A DNA stretch of 64,000 nt, from NCBI RefSeq assembly GCF_003148685.1, contig NZ_QGGR01000001.1, positions 248,001-312,000 on the forward strand. Reading direction: 5' to 3'. A model generated the notes under the pieces. The model was not told where the DNA came from and did not search any database. It worked only from the letters and a program-made list of their open reading frames with translations. Shown here piece after piece: positions 7,352-17,360 of the stretch (positions within the stretch are counted from its first letter, which is position 1; the number at the start of each line of letters is the position of its first letter). The stretch is from Actinoplanes xinjiangensis. Lineage in GTDB: Bacteria; Actinomycetota; Actinomycetes; Mycobacteriales; Micromonosporaceae. The translations under genes were made by a program, and so were the position numbers.

Positions 7352-8887
7352 ATGACCAAGCCGACCCGCCGTACCGTGCTCGCCGGTTCCGTCGCCACCG
7401 CCGCCCTCACCGTCACCGGTCTGGCCGTCGAGACGCCCGCCGCCGCACAGGCCGCGCCCGCCGTCGACCTGGCCCGGACGCTGGGCGACGACCCGATCGC
7501 CCACCTGCTGCGCCGCGCCACCTTCGGCGTCACGCCCGCGTCGCTGGCCGAGGCCCGCTGGCTGGGTGTGAGCGGCTGGCTGGACCGGCAGCTCGACCCG
7601 GCGCGGATCAGCGACCCCCGGTGCGACGAGGTCCTCAAGCGCCTGCCGATGGCCGGTGCCGACCCGGTCACCGTCCGTGCGAAGCTGCCGAAGGACTCCT
7701 ACGACGCGTTCAAGCAGCTCGGCCGGGCCGCCGTGGCCCGCGCCGCGTGGAGCGAGCGGCAGCTGTTCGAGCAGGCCGTCGCGTTCTGGGCGAACCACCT
7801 GCACGTGGCCGCCCCGTCCAGCGGCATCTGGGACACCCGCGCCGACTACGACACCACGGTCATCCGCAAGCACGCGCTCGGCAGGTTCGCCGACATGCTG
7901 CGGGCCAGCGCCCGCCACCCGGCCATGCTGACCTACCTGGACCAGCGGTCGTCGACGAAGGCCCACCCGAACGAGAACTACGCCCGCGAGCTGATGGAGC
8001 TGCACACCGTCGGCGTCGGCGACTACACCGAGCCCGACGTGCTGGCCGCGGCCCGGCTGCTCACCGGTATGACGGTCGGCAAGTCGTCGCGGGCGTACGT
8101 CTACGACGCCTCGCTGCACGCCACCGGCAAGGTCGAGATCCTCGGGTTCACACACGCCAACGCCGCCCCCGACGGTGAGGCCGCCGCGTTCGCCTTCATC
8201 GACCACCTGGCCCGTCACCCGAAGACCGCCGAGCGGATCGCCCGCAAGCTGTGCATCCGGTTCGTCGCCGACGTGGCCCCGGAGACGCTTGTCACGAAGC
8301 TGAAGAAGGTCTACCTGGACAACGACACCGCGATCGTGCCGGTGCTGCGGGCGCTGTTCCTGTCGCCCGAGTTCGCCGCCTCGGTGGGCCAGAAGGCGCG
8401 CACCCCGTTCGAGGACACCGTCGCCACGGTCCGGGCGCTCGGCCTCGGCCCGGACGCCTCCGGCGTGAAGTCACTCGACGCCCTCTACAACCACCTGGTG
8501 GAGGCCGGGAACGCCCCGTTCCGCTGGAGCCCGCCGAACGGCTACCCGGACGTGGCCGCCGCCTGGGCGTCACCGTCGGCGTTCCTGCTGCGCTGCAACC
8601 TGCACCTGAACCTGGCCGCCGGCTGGTACCCCAAGCAGCTGGCCCGGCCCGCCGACCTGCTGAAGTCCCTGGTCCCGGTGCTGCCGGGCACCTACGGCGC
8701 GCTTGTCGACGCGCTCGCGCTGCGGCTGATCGGGGCGAAACTGCCGGCCGGCCACACCGCCGCCGTGCTCAGTGTCGCCGGGAAGGTGCCGACCAGTCCT
8801 CTGACCGCCAAGGACAAGTCGCTGGCCGGCGCCGCGCCGTACCTCATCGCCCTTGTTCTTGACTCGCCGTCCTTCCAGCTGAGGTGA
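7352..8887 (+). CDS. DUF1800 protein, Tat-exported (511 aa)
   Basis: The ATG at 7352 was chosen because it opens a twin-arginine signal (MTKPTRRTVLAGSVATAA, cleavage near AQAAPA); the open frame extends further up but has no signal. The rest is a DUF1800 domain: HLLRRATFGVTPASLAEARW, WLDRQLDP, FEQAVAFWANHLHV, and HPNENYARELMELHTVG, the family's most conserved block. The function of DUF1800 is not established. It is followed by a DUF1501 gene after 3 nt, a pairing seen widely in bacteria and suggesting a joint extracellular role. Confidence 0.88.
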   Translation: MTKPTRRTVLAGSVATAALTVTGLAVETPAAAQAAPAVDLARTLGDDPIAHLLRRATFGVTPASLAEARWLGVSGWLDRQLDPARISDPRCDEVLKRLPMAGADPVTVRAKLPKDSYDAFKQLGRAAVARAAWSERQLFEQAVAFWANHLHVAAPSSGIWDTRADYDTTVIRKHALGRFADMLRASARHPAMLTYLDQRSSTKAHPNENYARELMELHTVGVGDYTEPDVLAAARLLTGMTVGKSSRAYVYDASLHATGKVEILGFTHANAAPDGEAAAFAFIDHLARHPKTAERIARKLCIRFVADVAPETLVTKLKKVYLDNDTAIVPVLRALFLSPEFAASVGQKARTPFEDTVATVRALGLGPDASGVKSLDALYNHLVEAGNAPFRWSPPNGYPDVAAAWASPSAFLLRCNLHLNLAAGWYPKQLARPADLLKSLVPVLPGTYGALVDALALRLIGAKLPAGHTAAVLSVAGKVPTSPLTAKDKSLAGAAPYLIALVLDSPSFQLR

Positions 8888-8890
8888 CCG

Positions 8891-10165
8891 ATGACCGCAC
8901 CACTGCTCTGCTGTGACGAGAACGAGAAGCTGCAGCTCACCCGCCGGGGTGTACTCGGCCGCGGGCTGGCCGTCGGCGCCGGGGCGGCGCTGACCGGCCT
9001 GGCCGGCGAGGCGCTGAGCACGAGCCTGGCCTTCGCCGCCGGGGCGTACACCGGGGACGTTCTGGTCGTGGTGTCGATGCACGGCGGATTCGACGGCCTG
9101 TCGGCGTTCGCGCCGATCGGGGACGCCGACTACTACAAGGCGCGCCCCGGCATCGCGGTGCCGAAGGCGAAGGTGATCGGCGGCGACGGCGGCATGTTCG
9201 GGCTGCACCCGGCACTCGCCCCGCTGCTGCCGCAGTGGAAGGCCGGCAAACTCGCCGCGGTGCACGCGATCGGGCAGCCCGACCCGACCCGGTCGCACTT
9301 CGCCGCCATGGAGGCGATGGAGAACGCCGCCCCCGGCACCTCGATCCGCAGCGGCTGGCTGGACCGGATGCTCGGCCTGACCGGTGCGTCCGGCCCGCTC
9401 GCCGCGGTGTCGATGGGCGACGCGATGCCGGCCCGGCTGCTGGCCGGCCCGTCACCCGACGTGTCGATGAAGGGCCTGGACGAGTTCATGCTGGCCGCCG
9501 ACGGCAAGAAGCCGATGGCCGCGGCACTGCGGGCGATGTACGCCGACGCGCCGACCGTACTGGCCGCGCCCGCCCTGGCCGCCGACCGGGCACTGGCCGG
9601 CACCGCCGCGGCGAAGGGCCTGTACACCCCGGCCAACGGCGCGGTCTACCCCGACTCCGACCTCGGTGGCGCGCTGCGTGACGTGGCCCGGCTGATCAAG
9701 GCGAAGTCCGGCCTGGTCACGGCCGCGGTGGACTGCGGTGACTGGGACATGCACCAGGGTCTCGGCCCGGCGGTGGCCGGTCAGCGGATGTATGACAACC
9801 TGCTCGACTTCTCCACCGCGCTGGCCGCCTTCGTCACCGACCTCGGCGAGGCGGGCATGAAGAACGTGACCGTACTGACGATCAGCGAGTTCGGCCGCCG
9901 GGTGAAGGAGAACGGCTCCCGCGGTGTCGACCACGGGCACGGCAACGCGATGATGCTGCTCGGCGGCGGGATCCGCGGCGGCAAGGTGTACGGCACCTGG
10001 CCCGGCCTGGATCCTGGGGCACTGGTCGCCGGTGACCTGGCGGCGACGACCGACTACCGCTCGGTGATCGGCGAGGTGCTCCAGAAGCGGTGTGGCCTCG
10101 GCGCCCTGGACACCGTCTTCCCGAAGGTCAAGCCGTCCTCGTTCGGCCTGGCCGTCGCTCGCTGA
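8891..10165 (+). CDS. DUF1501 protein, Tat-exported (424 aa)
   Basis: The N-terminus has a twin-arginine motif (LTRRGVLGRGLAVGAGAAL, residues 16-34) with a hydrophobic run ending around LAFAAGAYTGD. The mature part is DUF1501, an alkaline-phosphatase/sulfatase-like fold: VVVSMHGGFDGLSAFAPIGD near the start and TISEFGRRVKENGSRGVDHG with a later GHGNAMMLLGGGI, which supply the His/Asp residues conserved in the family. It is translated just behind the DUF1800 gene and the two are presumably co-expressed and co-exported through Tat. Activity and substrate are unknown. Confidence 0.88.
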   Translation: MTAPLLCCDENEKLQLTRRGVLGRGLAVGAGAALTGLAGEALSTSLAFAAGAYTGDVLVVVSMHGGFDGLSAFAPIGDADYYKARPGIAVPKAKVIGGDGGMFGLHPALAPLLPQWKAGKLAAVHAIGQPDPTRSHFAAMEAMENAAPGTSIRSGWLDRMLGLTGASGPLAAVSMGDAMPARLLAGPSPDVSMKGLDEFMLAADGKKPMAAALRAMYADAPTVLAAPALAADRALAGTAAAKGLYTPANGAVYPDSDLGGALRDVARLIKAKSGLVTAAVDCGDWDMHQGLGPAVAGQRMYDNLLDFSTALAAFVTDLGEAGMKNVTVLTISEFGRRVKENGSRGVDHGHGNAMMLLGGGIRGGKVYGTWPGLDPGALVAGDLAATTDYRSVIGEVLQKRCGLGALDTVFPKVKPSSFGLAVAR

Positions 10166-10235
10166 GCCGCCGGATTCCGGGACCGGGCGAGGACTTCCGC
10201 GGCCACCGCACCGACGACCCCGCCGGACACGAAAA

Positions 10236-10269
10236 AGGCTCGGCGGGTACTCGTGTACCCGCCGAGCCT
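10236..10269 (-). terminator. Intrinsic terminator of the arabinose operon
   Basis: A perfect 15-bp stem, AGGCTCGGCGGGTAC (10236-10250) pairing with 10255-10269 around a TCGT loop, lies 26 nt past the stop of the permease gene. On the minus strand it is followed by a run of T (AAAAA at 10232-10236 on the plus strand), making a classical rho-independent terminator for that strand. It may also insulate the DUF1501 gene arriving from the other side. Confidence 0.9.
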
Positions 10270-10295
10270 GATTCGGTCCGATCAGGGGAAGACCG

Positions 10296-11537
10296 TCACT
10301 TGGCGGTCGCGGTGCGGCGCTTGCTCCACACGTCGAAGGCGACGGCGGCGAGGAGGACACCACCCTTGACGAGCATGACCTCCTTGGGCTCCGCACCCAG
10401 CAGGCTCATGCCGTTGTTGATCACGGCCATGATCATGCCGCCGGTGATCGCGCCGACCACCTTGCCGACACCGCCCTGAACGGCGGCGCCACCGATGAAC
10501 GCCGCGGCGATGGCATCCAGCTCGAACGCATTACCGGCGGTCGGGCCGGCCAGGTTGAGCCGGCCGGCGAAGATGATTCCGGCGACCGCGGAGAGCACGC
10601 CCATGTTGACGAACAGCCAGAACACCACCGACTTGACCTTGACGCCGGAGAGCGTCGCGGCCTGCAGGTTGCCACCGACCGCGTAGATCTGCCGGCCGAA
10701 GACGGCCCGGTTGGTGACCAGGGTGTAGCCGACCACCAGCACGGCGAGCAGGACGAGCACCCAGGGCAGGTTGCGGAATCGGGCGAGCTGCACGACGAAG
10801 AACAGCACCAGCAGGGCCGGCACCGCCACCTTGAGCGCGAACAGCCACATCGGGTCGACGGCCTGGCTGTAGCGGATCCGGCCGGCACGGGCCCGGACCT
10901 GCACGATCGCCATACCCACGACCACGGCGACACCGAGGATGATGCTGAAGAGGTCGGCTCCGCCCAGCGCTTCGCCGAGACCGATGTTGCCGAGGAATCC
11001 GGGGATGAAGCCGTTGCCGAGCGTACGGATCTCGTCGGGGAACGGGCCCTTGCCCTCGTTGCCGAGGATCCACATGGTCACCGCGCGGAAGAGCAGCATG
11101 CCGGCCAGGGTGACGATGAAGGCGGGAATGCCGAAGTAGGCGACCCAGTAACCCTGCCAGGCCCCGATCACCGCGCCGAAGATGAGCGTCGCGACCACCG
11201 CGAGCGGCCAGGGCAGGCCCCAGTCGACCATCATCACCGCGGCGAAGGCGCCGGTCGCGGCCACCACCGAGCCGACCGACAGGTCGATGTGCCCGGCGAT
11301 GATGATCAGCACCATGCCGATGGCCAGGACCAGGATGTACGAGAACTGCACGATGATGTTGCTGAGGTTCTGCGGACCGAGCAGATCGCCGCCGGTCAGC
11401 ACCGCGAACAGCACGACGACCAGGGCGAGCGCGATGTAGATGCCGCTCTGCTTCAGGTCGAAGTTGACCTTCCGGGGAGCCCTGTCGCGCCCGGGCGCGG
11501 CCACGCCCTTGCCGACCTGCACGGGTGCGGCCGTCAC
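10296..11537 (-). CDS. mmsB: Monosaccharide ABC transporter permease (MmsB/XylH/AraH type)
   Basis: The 413-aa protein is an integral membrane permease of the ribose/xylose class (BPD_transp_2), with about ten hydrophobic segments and the family motif [13 protein letters not shown] (about residues 80-92), plus the late [14 protein letters not shown] and NNGMSLLG blocks. It forms the membrane channel for the ATPase encoded just upstream, whose stop overlaps this start by 4 nt, and for the binding protein at 13146-14273. Because the operon begins with araA, L-arabinose is the probable substrate, although the multiple-monosaccharide subfamily is broad. The operon ends at the terminator 26 nt downstream. 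Confidence 0.88.
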   Translation of the reverse strand: MTAAPVQVGKGVAAPGRDRAPRKVNFDLKQSGIYIALALVVVLFAVLTGGDLLGPQNLSNIIVQFSYILVLAIGMVLIIIAGHIDLSVGSVVAATGAFAAVMMVDWGLPWPLAVVATLIFGAVIGAWQGYWVAYFGIPAFIVTLAGMLLFRAVTMWILGNEGKGPFPDEIRTLGNGFIPGFLGNIGLGEALGGADLFSIILGVAVVVGMAIVQVRARAGRIRYSQAVDPMWLFALKVAVPALLVLFFVVQLARFRNLPWVLVLLAVLVVGYTLVTNRAVFGRQIYAVGGNLQAATLSGVKVKSVVFWLFVNMGVLSAVAGIIFAGRLNLAGPTAGNAFELDAIAAAFIGGAAVQGGVGKVVGAITGGMIMAVINNGMSLLGAEPKEVMLVKGGVLLAAVAFDVWSKRRTATAK

Positions 11538-13069
11538 GGCGCTACCTCCTGTACTTCCTTCGTCATCAGGGTCATCAGGCTCTCCTGCGTGGCCTCGGCG
11601 CGTGGCACCTCGCCGGTGATCCGGCCGGCCGAAAGGGTATAGATACGGTCACAGATCCCGAGAAGTTCGGGCAGCTCGGACGAGATGACCAGGACGGCCT
11701 TCCCCTCGTCGGCGAGCCGGTTGATGATCGTGTAGATCTCGTACTTCGCACCGACGTCGATCCCTCGGGTCGGCTCGTCGAGGATGAGCACGTCCGGGTC
11801 AGTGAAGATCCACTTGGAGAGTACGACCTTCTGCTGATTACCGCCGGACAGCTTGCCGACGACCGCCTCGACGGTCGGCGACTTGATGTTCATGCTGGTC
11901 CGGAACTCGTCGGCGACCTTGAACTCCTCGTTGCCGTCAACCCAGCCGCCCCTGGCGAGCTTGCTGAGCCCGGCCGCCGAGACGTTGCGCTTGATGTCCT
12001 CGATCAGGTTCAGGCCGTACCTCTTACGGTCCTCGGTCGCGTACGCGATGCCGTGGTCGATCGCCTCGCGGACGTTGCGCGCCTGGATCTCCTTGCCGTC
12101 CTTGAAGAGCCGGCCGGAGATGTTGACGCCGTAGGACCGGCCGAAGACGCTCATCGCCAGCTCGGTGCGGCCCGCGCCCATCAGGCCGGCCAGCCCGACG
12201 ATCTCGCCGCGGCGCAGCGTCAGGTTGGCCTTGCGGACCAGGGCACGGTCGGGCTGAGTGGGGCTGTGGACCGTCCAGTCGACGATGCGCAGGGCCTCCT
12301 CGCCGATCTTCGGCGTGTGCTCCGGGTACCGGTGCTCCATGTCGCGGCCGACCATGCTCGCGATGATCTTCTCTTCGGTGAGGTTCGCGGTCTCGTCGGT
12401 CCAGATGGTGCGCCCGTCCCGCAGGATGGTGACCCGGTCCGAGATTCCCATGACCTCGTTGAGCTTGTGCGAGATGATCACACAGGTGATGCCCTCGTCA
12501 CGCAGCCCGCGCAGCAGGTTCAGCAGGTGTGCCGAGTCCTCGTCGTTGAGCGCCGCGGTCGGTTCGTCGAGGATCAGCAGCCGGACCTCCTTGGAGAGGG
12601 CCTTGGCGATCTCCACCAGCTGCTGCTTGCCGACGCCGAGGTTGACGACCGGAATGACAGCGCTCTCCGCAAGGCCGACCCGGCGCAGCAGTGCGTCCGC
12701 GGCGGCGTTGGTGCGGTTCCAGTCGATCCAGCCGTTCTTGGCCTGCTCGTTGCCGAGGAAGATGTTCTCGGCGATGGAGAGATTCGACGCGAGCGCCAGC
12801 TCCTGATGGATGATGACGATGCCACGATGCTCACTGTCACGGATGCCGGAGAAGCGGCACAGCTCGCCGTCGTACTGGATGTCACCCTCGTAGGTACCGT
12901 GCGGGTAGACGCCCGAGAGGACCTTCATCAGGGTCGACTTGCCGGCCCCGTTCTCGCCGCAGATGGAGTGGATCTCTCCCCTGCGGACCTCGAGATTGAC
13001 GTCCTGCAGCGCCTTGACGCCCGGGAACGTCTTGGTGATGCCGCTCATGCGCAGGATCGTGTCGGTCAT
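11534..13069 (-). CDS. mmsA: Monosaccharide ABC transporter ATP-binding protein, two ABC domains (MmsA type)
   Basis: The 511-aa protein has two fused ATPase domains. The first has Walker [16 protein letters not shown] (about residues 36-50), signature [15 protein letters not shown] and Walker [12 protein letters not shown]. The second has a degenerate Walker [20 protein letters not shown], as is normal for carbohydrate importers, an intact signature [14 protein letters not shown] and Walker [15 protein letters not shown]. It powers sugar import through the permease, whose start codon overlaps its stop. The length and arrangement are standard for MmsA/XylG/AraG. Confidence 0.92.
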   Translation of the reverse strand: MTDTILRMSGITKTFPGVKALQDVNLEVRRGEIHSICGENGAGKSTLMKVLSGVYPHGTYEGDIQYDGELCRFSGIRDSEHRGIVIIHQELALASNLSIAENIFLGNEQAKNGWIDWNRTNAAADALLRRVGLAESAVIPVVNLGVGKQQLVEIAKALSKEVRLLILDEPTAALNDEDSAHLLNLLRGLRDEGITCVIISHKLNEVMGISDRVTILRDGRTIWTDETANLTEEKIIASMVGRDMEHRYPEHTPKIGEEALRIVDWTVHSPTQPDRALVRKANLTLRRGEIVGLAGLMGAGRTELAMSVFGRSYGVNISGRLFKDGKEIQARNVREAIDHGIAYATEDRKRYGLNLIEDIKRNVSAAGLSKLARGGWVDGNEEFKVADEFRTSMNIKSPTVEAVVGKLSGGNQQKVVLSKWIFTDPDVLILDEPTRGIDVGAKYEIYTIINRLADEGKAVLVISSELPELLGICDRIYTLSAGRITGEVPRAEATQESLMTLMTKEVQEVAP

Positions 13070-13101
13070 GGAGCCCTCCTATGGGCTGTGAGCCGATGAG
13101 G

Positions 13102-13137
13102 CCGTGCCCCGCCCGCCGGGGGACGGGCGGGGCACGG
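13102..13137. promoter_or_regulatory. Intercistronic stem-loop after the sugar-binding-protein gene
   Basis: A perfect 14-bp stem, CCGTGCCCCGCCCG (13102-13115) with 13124-13137 and an 8-nt loop, lies in the 76-nt gap between the binding-protein gene and the ATPase gene. There is no U-tract. In sugar ABC operons such hairpins protect the upstream mRNA or terminate part of the transcripts, keeping the binding protein more abundant than the membrane components. Confidence 0.7.
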
Positions 13138-13145
13138 AACCTACA

Positions 13146-14273
13146 TCACTTCAGCTGGTCAGCCGTGTAGTAGCCGCCGGCGACCAGTTCCTTCTCGTAG
13201 TTGTCCTTGGTGACGATGACCGACTCGAGCAGCTGGGCCGGGACGACCTTCACACCGTTGTTGTAGTCGGTGGTGTTGTTGGTCTTCGGGGTCTGGCCCT
13301 TCAGAACCGCGTCGGCCATCTCGCCGGTGACCTTGGCCAGCTGACGGGTGTCCTTGTAGATGGTGGAGTACTGCTCACCCGCGATGATCGACTTGACCGA
13401 GGCGAGCTCGGCGTCCTGACCGGTGACGGTCGGGTAGGGCTGGCCGTTGACACCGTAACCGCCGGACTTGAGCGCGGAGAGGATGCCGATGGAGATGCCG
13501 TCGTAGGGCGAGAGGACACCGTTGACCTTCGCGCCGTCCTTGTAGGCCGAGGTCAGCAGGTTCTCCATGCGCTTCTGCGCGGTCGCCGGGTCCCAGCGCA
13601 GCGTGGAGACGGTGTCGAAGTCCTTCTGACCGCTCTTGATCACCAGGGTGCCGTCAGCGATGTACGGGTCCAGGACACTCTTGGCACCGTTGAAGAAGAA
13701 CGTGGCGTTGTTGTCGTCCGGCGAGCCGGCGAAGAGCTCGACGTTGAACGGGCCCTTCTTGTCGGTCTTGGCGCCGGTGGCGTCGACCACGCCCAGGCCG
13801 GTCAGCAGCGAGGTGGCCTGCTGCACGCCGACCTTGAAGTTGTCGAAGGTGGCGTAGTAGTCCACGTTCGGGCTCTTGCGGATGAGCCGGTCGTACGCGA
13901 TGACCTTGATGTTGGCGGTCTTGGCGTTCTCCAGCTGGCTGGTGATCGCCTCGCCGTCGATCGACGCGATGATCAGCAGCTTCGCGCCCTTGGTGATCTG
14001 GCTGTCCAGCTGCTGCGTCTGGGTCGGGATGTCGTCCTCCGCGTACTGGAGGTCGACCTTGTAACCCAGGCCCTCGAGCTGCGACTTGAGGTTGTCGCCG
14101 TCGTGGATCCAGCGCTCGGAGGAACGCGTCGGCATGGTGATGCCGATCAGCGCACCGGCGGTGTCACCGCTGGCGGCCTCCTTGTCGGTGGTCTTCTCGG
14201 CGTTGCCGCAGGCAGCCATCGTGGCGACCATGGTGGCAGCGGTCAGAACGGCCGCGAGCCGGGGATATTTCAC
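13146..14273 (-). CDS. chvE: Sugar ABC transporter substrate-binding lipoprotein (ChvE/multiple-monosaccharide type)
   Basis: The 375-aa protein starts with a lipoprotein signal ([22 protein letters not shown], lipobox MAAC, Cys 22). It continues as a type-I periplasmic binding protein: [52 protein letters not shown] and [16 protein letters not shown], closely following the ChvE/MmsC pattern. Translation starts at GTG after GAGGAG. It lies 27 nt behind araA and hands sugar to the MmsA/MmsB pair; arabinose is the substrate suggested by the operon, though ChvE-type proteins also bind galactose, xylose or glucose. Confidence 0.9.
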   Translation of the reverse strand: MKYPRLAAVLTAATMVATMAACGNAEKTTDKEAASGDTAGALIGITMPTRSSERWIHDGDNLKSQLEGLGYKVDLQYAEDDIPTQTQQLDSQITKGAKLLIIASIDGEAITSQLENAKTANIKVIAYDRLIRKSPNVDYYATFDNFKVGVQQATSLLTGLGVVDATGAKTDKKGPFNVELFAGSPDDNNATFFFNGAKSVLDPYIADGTLVIKSGQKDFDTVSTLRWDPATAQKRMENLLTSAYKDGAKVNGVLSPYDGISIGILSALKSGGYGVNGQPYPTVTGQDAELASVKSIIAGEQYSTIYKDTRQLAKVTGEMADAVLKGQTPKTNNTTDYNNGVKVVPAQLLESVIVTKDNYEKELVAGGYYTADQLK

Positions 14274-14300
14274 GGTGGATCTCCTCTTTGAGAACGGGTG

Positions 14301-15785
14301 TTACAGGGGGCGGGCCAGGCGGAAGTACGCCTGGTTCCAGCGCACCCGGTCAGAGAAATCGGCCGGTGTGGTGCGCTCATCGATCAGTAGAAGTTCCGTC
14401 TGTGCCATCTCGGCGAAGTCTCGCAGTGTCTCCGCGCCGACCGCCTGGGTGAGCACCGTGTGGTGCGGGCCGCCGGCGGTGATCCAGCATTCGGCGGAGG
14501 TGGACAGCGACGGTGCGGGTTTCCACACCGCGCGGGCCACGGGCAGGTTCGGCAGCGGCTCGTCCGGCGGGATCACCTCGATCTCGTTCGCGACCAGGCG
14601 GAACCGGTCTCCCATGTCGGCCATGCCCATGACCACCGCCGGGCCGGGGGCCGCGTCGAAGACCAGGCGCACGGGGTCCTCCCGGCCACCGATCCCCAGC
14701 GGGTGGATCTCGGCGCGCGGCTTGGCCGACGCGATGGACGGGCAGACCTCGAGCATGTGCGCGCCGAGGATCTTAGGCTCACCCGGACCGAAGTGGTAGG
14801 TGTAATCCTCCATGAATGAGGTGCCGCGTCCGGTTCCGGCGCCCATGGCTTTCACGGTGGCCACGAGCACCGAGGTCTTCCAGTCACCCTCGCCACCGAA
14901 GCCGTAACCGTCCGCCATCAGACGCTGGACGGCGAGTCCCGGTAGCTGCCGCAGACCACCGAGGTCCTCGAAGTTGGTCGTGAACGCGCCGAAGCCGCCG
15001 TCGGTCAGGAACCGCCGCAGGCCGGCCTCGATGCGGGCGGCGTAGCGGAACGCGTCGAGCCGGTCCCCGAGCAGTTCGGGGGCGATCTCGAAGACGTCGC
15101 GGTACTCGGCGATCAGCTTGTCGATCTCGGCGTCGGGAACCTGGTCCACGACGGCCACGAGGTCGTTCACCCCGTACGTGTTGACCGAGACGCCGAACCG
15201 CAGCTCGGCCTCGACCTTGTCGCCTTCGGTGACCGCGACGTCGCGCATGTTGTCGCCGAAGCGCGCCACCCGCAGGCTGCGCAGGTGCTGCAGGCCGATC
15301 GCGGCCCGGGACCAGGCGTCGATCCGCTTCACCACCGTCGGGTCGGCGACGTGCCCGGCGACCACCTTGCGCGGCACGCCGAGGCGGGCCTGGATGTACC
15401 CGAACTCCCGGTCGCCGTGGGCGGCCTGGTTGAGGTTCATAAAGTCCATGTCGATGGTCGCCCACGGCAGGGACCGGTGGTGCTGGGTGTGCAGGTGCAG
15501 CAGCGGCTTGCGCAGCGCGTCCAGCCCGCCGATCCACATCTTGGCCGGCGAGAACGTGTGCATCCAGGCGATCACGCCGATGCAGTTCCGGTCGGCGTTG
15601 GCGTCCAGCATGACCTGCTTGATGGCCCCGGAGTCGGTGAGCACCGGTCTGCCGACGATCTCCGCGGGCAGGCCGCCGGCGGCCAGGGTCCGCTGGATCT
15701 CGGCGGACTGGTCGGCGACCTGCTGCAGAGTCTCCGGGCCGTAGAGATGCTGGCTACCGGTCAGGAACCAGATCTGCGGGTTCAT
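14301..15785 (-). CDS. araA: L-arabinose isomerase
   Basis: The 494-aa product interconverts L-arabinose and L-ribulose. It has the family's N-terminal [12 protein letters not shown] (residues 5-16), [24 protein letters not shown], the metal/substrate segment [15 protein letters not shown] and [12 protein letters not shown]; the metal-binding Glu and His residues in these blocks are present. The ATG at 15785 is preceded by AAAGGAAC. It is the first gene of a four-gene operon with a sugar ABC transporter and is controlled from a LacI-type operator/promoter at 16041-16068, leaving a 5' leader of about 250 nt. Ribulokinase (araB) and epimerase (araD) genes are not in the window. Confidence 0.95.
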   Translation of the reverse strand: MNPQIWFLTGSQHLYGPETLQQVADQSAEIQRTLAAGGLPAEIVGRPVLTDSGAIKQVMLDANADRNCIGVIAWMHTFSPAKMWIGGLDALRKPLLHLHTQHHRSLPWATIDMDFMNLNQAAHGDREFGYIQARLGVPRKVVAGHVADPTVVKRIDAWSRAAIGLQHLRSLRVARFGDNMRDVAVTEGDKVEAELRFGVSVNTYGVNDLVAVVDQVPDAEIDKLIAEYRDVFEIAPELLGDRLDAFRYAARIEAGLRRFLTDGGFGAFTTNFEDLGGLRQLPGLAVQRLMADGYGFGGEGDWKTSVLVATVKAMGAGTGRGTSFMEDYTYHFGPGEPKILGAHMLEVCPSIASAKPRAEIHPLGIGGREDPVRLVFDAAPGPAVVMGMADMGDRFRLVANEIEVIPPDEPLPNLPVARAVWKPAPSLSTSAECWITAGGPHHTVLTQAVGAETLRDFAEMAQTELLLIDERTTPADFSDRVRWNQAYFRLARPL

Positions 15786-16040
15786 CGGTTGTTCCTTTGG
15801 TCGAAGAAGTTCAGGCGCTCGCGACAGCGCGGCACACGATCGCCGGAACCGGCTCTCGCGGCGGCAGGGGCAGGCACGTCTTCATCCGGTCGCCGGGCAT
15901 GAGCACGCCGGCAACCCAATGATCTTACGTCTGGAAACGGGGCCAGCGTCACCAAACGTCACGCCATACCCGGGCATGGGGTGTACCTCCGAGGGAGGGC
16001 CGGCAGGTGGCCACGACCACGATCCGGCGGGAGAACCTCA

Positions 16041-16068
16041 GTGTTATCGCTAACAAATAGCGTGTCAA
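16041..16068 (-). promoter_or_regulatory. araA operon promoter with LacI-family operator
   Basis: On the minus strand TTGACA (16068-16063) is a consensus -35. After 16 nt comes TAACAC (16046-16041) as -10. The inverted repeat TGTTATCGCTAACA (16042-16055) fills the spacer and -10, exactly where a bound repressor would block RNA polymerase. It matches the operator at 17289-17304, upstream of the LacI gene, in 13 of 14 positions. The remainder of the 338-nt gap between araA and the LacI gene (15786-16123) holds the araA leader; nothing else recognisable was seen in it. Confidence 0.75.
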
Positions 16069-16123
16069 CGCCAGTCGGCAACAACGAGGTAACGGCCCAT
16101 TAACGAGGGCGGAGAGTAGCCGG

Positions 16124-17134
16124 TCAGATGCGACGGGGTGCGCTTTCCCGCACGATCAACTGCGGCGGAACGACGATCTGGTCGGCCATCCCGGTGTAGT
16201 CCCGCATCTGGCCCAGGAGCAGGCTCAACGCCGCCCGGGCCACGTCTCCGAAGGCCTGCCGGACGGTCGTCAGCGGCGGGATGAAGTAGGCGGCCTCCGG
16301 GACGTCGTCGAAGCCGACCACGCTCACGTCGTGCGGCACCCGCCGGCCCCGCTCGTGCAGCGCCCGCAGGATGCCCAGAGCGAGGTGATCGTTCGCCGTG
16401 AAGATGGCCGTGACCTCGGGCATCCGGGCCAGCATCTGACCGGTCCGGTAACCCTCCGCGGCCGACCAGTCCGCCGACAGCAGCGGCGGCACCTCGGCAC
16501 CGGCCTCCTCGAGGGTCTGCCGCCACCCCTGGATCCGGCCGGCCGAGTCGAACCAGTCGGTCGGGCCGGACACGTGCCAGACCGTCTCGTGACCGGCGTC
16601 GAGCAGATGCCGGGTCGCCGCACGCGCGCCGGCCACCTGGTCCACGGTCACCAGCGGGCGCCCGCTGGCCGGGTCGCCGTCGATGAAGACGACCGGCAGG
16701 TCCTCGGGGATCTCGGCGAGCGCCTCGGTGGCCGACGCGGTGTTGGCGATCACCACGAGGCCGGCCACCCGCTGGTCCAGGTGCCGGTCGACGACCGCGG
16801 AGATGGACGAGCGGTCCAGCTCGCGGACGCTGCCTACGCTGACCGCGAAGCCCGAGTCCGCGGCGGCCTGCTCGAACTCGCTGAGCATGGTGGCCGGGCC
16901 GAAGAGCGTGCTGTTGCGCGCTACCACACCGATCAGCTGCGACCGCCCGGTGACCAGGGCACGCGCGGCGCGGTTGGGGCGATAACCCAGCTCGGCGATG
17001 GCGGCGCGAACCCGGATCCGGGTCTGCTCCTTGACGTTGGGATGATCGTTGAGGACGCGCGAGACGGTCTGGTGGGAGACCCCGGCCAACCGGGCCACAT
17101 CCGTCATCGCCGGGCTACGTGATCCCTTGTCCAC
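16124..17134 (-). CDS. LacI-family repressor, probable arabinose-operon regulator
   Basis: The GTG at 17134, preceded by GAGGTG, was chosen over an upstream ATG-like frame because it gives the usual LacI length (336 aa) and N-terminus. The DNA-binding part reads MTDVARLAGVSHQTVSRVLN followed by the hinge YRPNRAARALVTGRS; the C-terminal part is a periplasmic-binding-protein-like effector domain (IGVVARNSTLFGPATMLSEF through VVGFDDVPEA). LacI regulators recognise TGTTA...TAACA palindromes; one sits in the araA promoter and one at 17289, upstream of this gene, implying control of araA and itself. The inducer is probably L-arabinose or a product of it. Confidence 0.92.
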   Translation of the reverse strand: MDKGSRSPAMTDVARLAGVSHQTVSRVLNDHPNVKEQTRIRVRAAIAELGYRPNRAARALVTGRSQLIGVVARNSTLFGPATMLSEFEQAAADSGFAVSVGSVRELDRSSISAVVDRHLDQRVAGLVVIANTASATEALAEIPEDLPVVFIDGDPASGRPLVTVDQVAGARAATRHLLDAGHETVWHVSGPTDWFDSAGRIQGWRQTLEEAGAEVPPLLSADWSAAEGYRTGQMLARMPEVTAIFTANDHLALGILRALHERGRRVPHDVSVVGFDDVPEAAYFIPPLTTVRQAFGDVARAALSLLLGQMRDYTGMADQIVVPPQLIVRESAPRRI

Positions 17135-17288
17135 TTGCGCACCTCGTCCGATCCGGTGAACCGTCTCCCACCTGGCACCGGTCCGGCGACGTCGCCTGGT
17201 GGCGGGCAGCCGGGGACCTCGCCACGGTGAAGAAAGTCCAGTTCTGATGGAGCGTAGCGGGACCCCGCACGCGCTCACAGACTCAGAA

Positions 17289-17304
17289 ATGTTATCGATA
17301 ACAT
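17289..17304. promoter_or_regulatory. Perfect palindromic LacI-family operator
   Basis: ATGTTATCGATAACAT is a perfect 16-bp palindrome lying between the divergent LacI gene (start 17134) and the DUF2252 gene (start 17361). It differs from the araA operator by one base in the 14-bp core. It could control the repressor gene, the DUF2252 gene or both. A -10-like TACGCT at 17347-17352, 8 nt before the DUF2252 ATG, suggests that gene's transcript is almost leaderless. Confidence 0.75.
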
Positions 17305-17360
17305 CGGCTTTTCACGAGCCCCGCGCGGACGATCTTTGGTGGCACGTACGCTCGGCAACG

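Noticed and set aside
15786..16040. Riboswitch or attenuator in the long araA leader
   Set aside because: No aptamer-like consensus or terminator hairpin was seen; the LacI operator accounts for the regulation.
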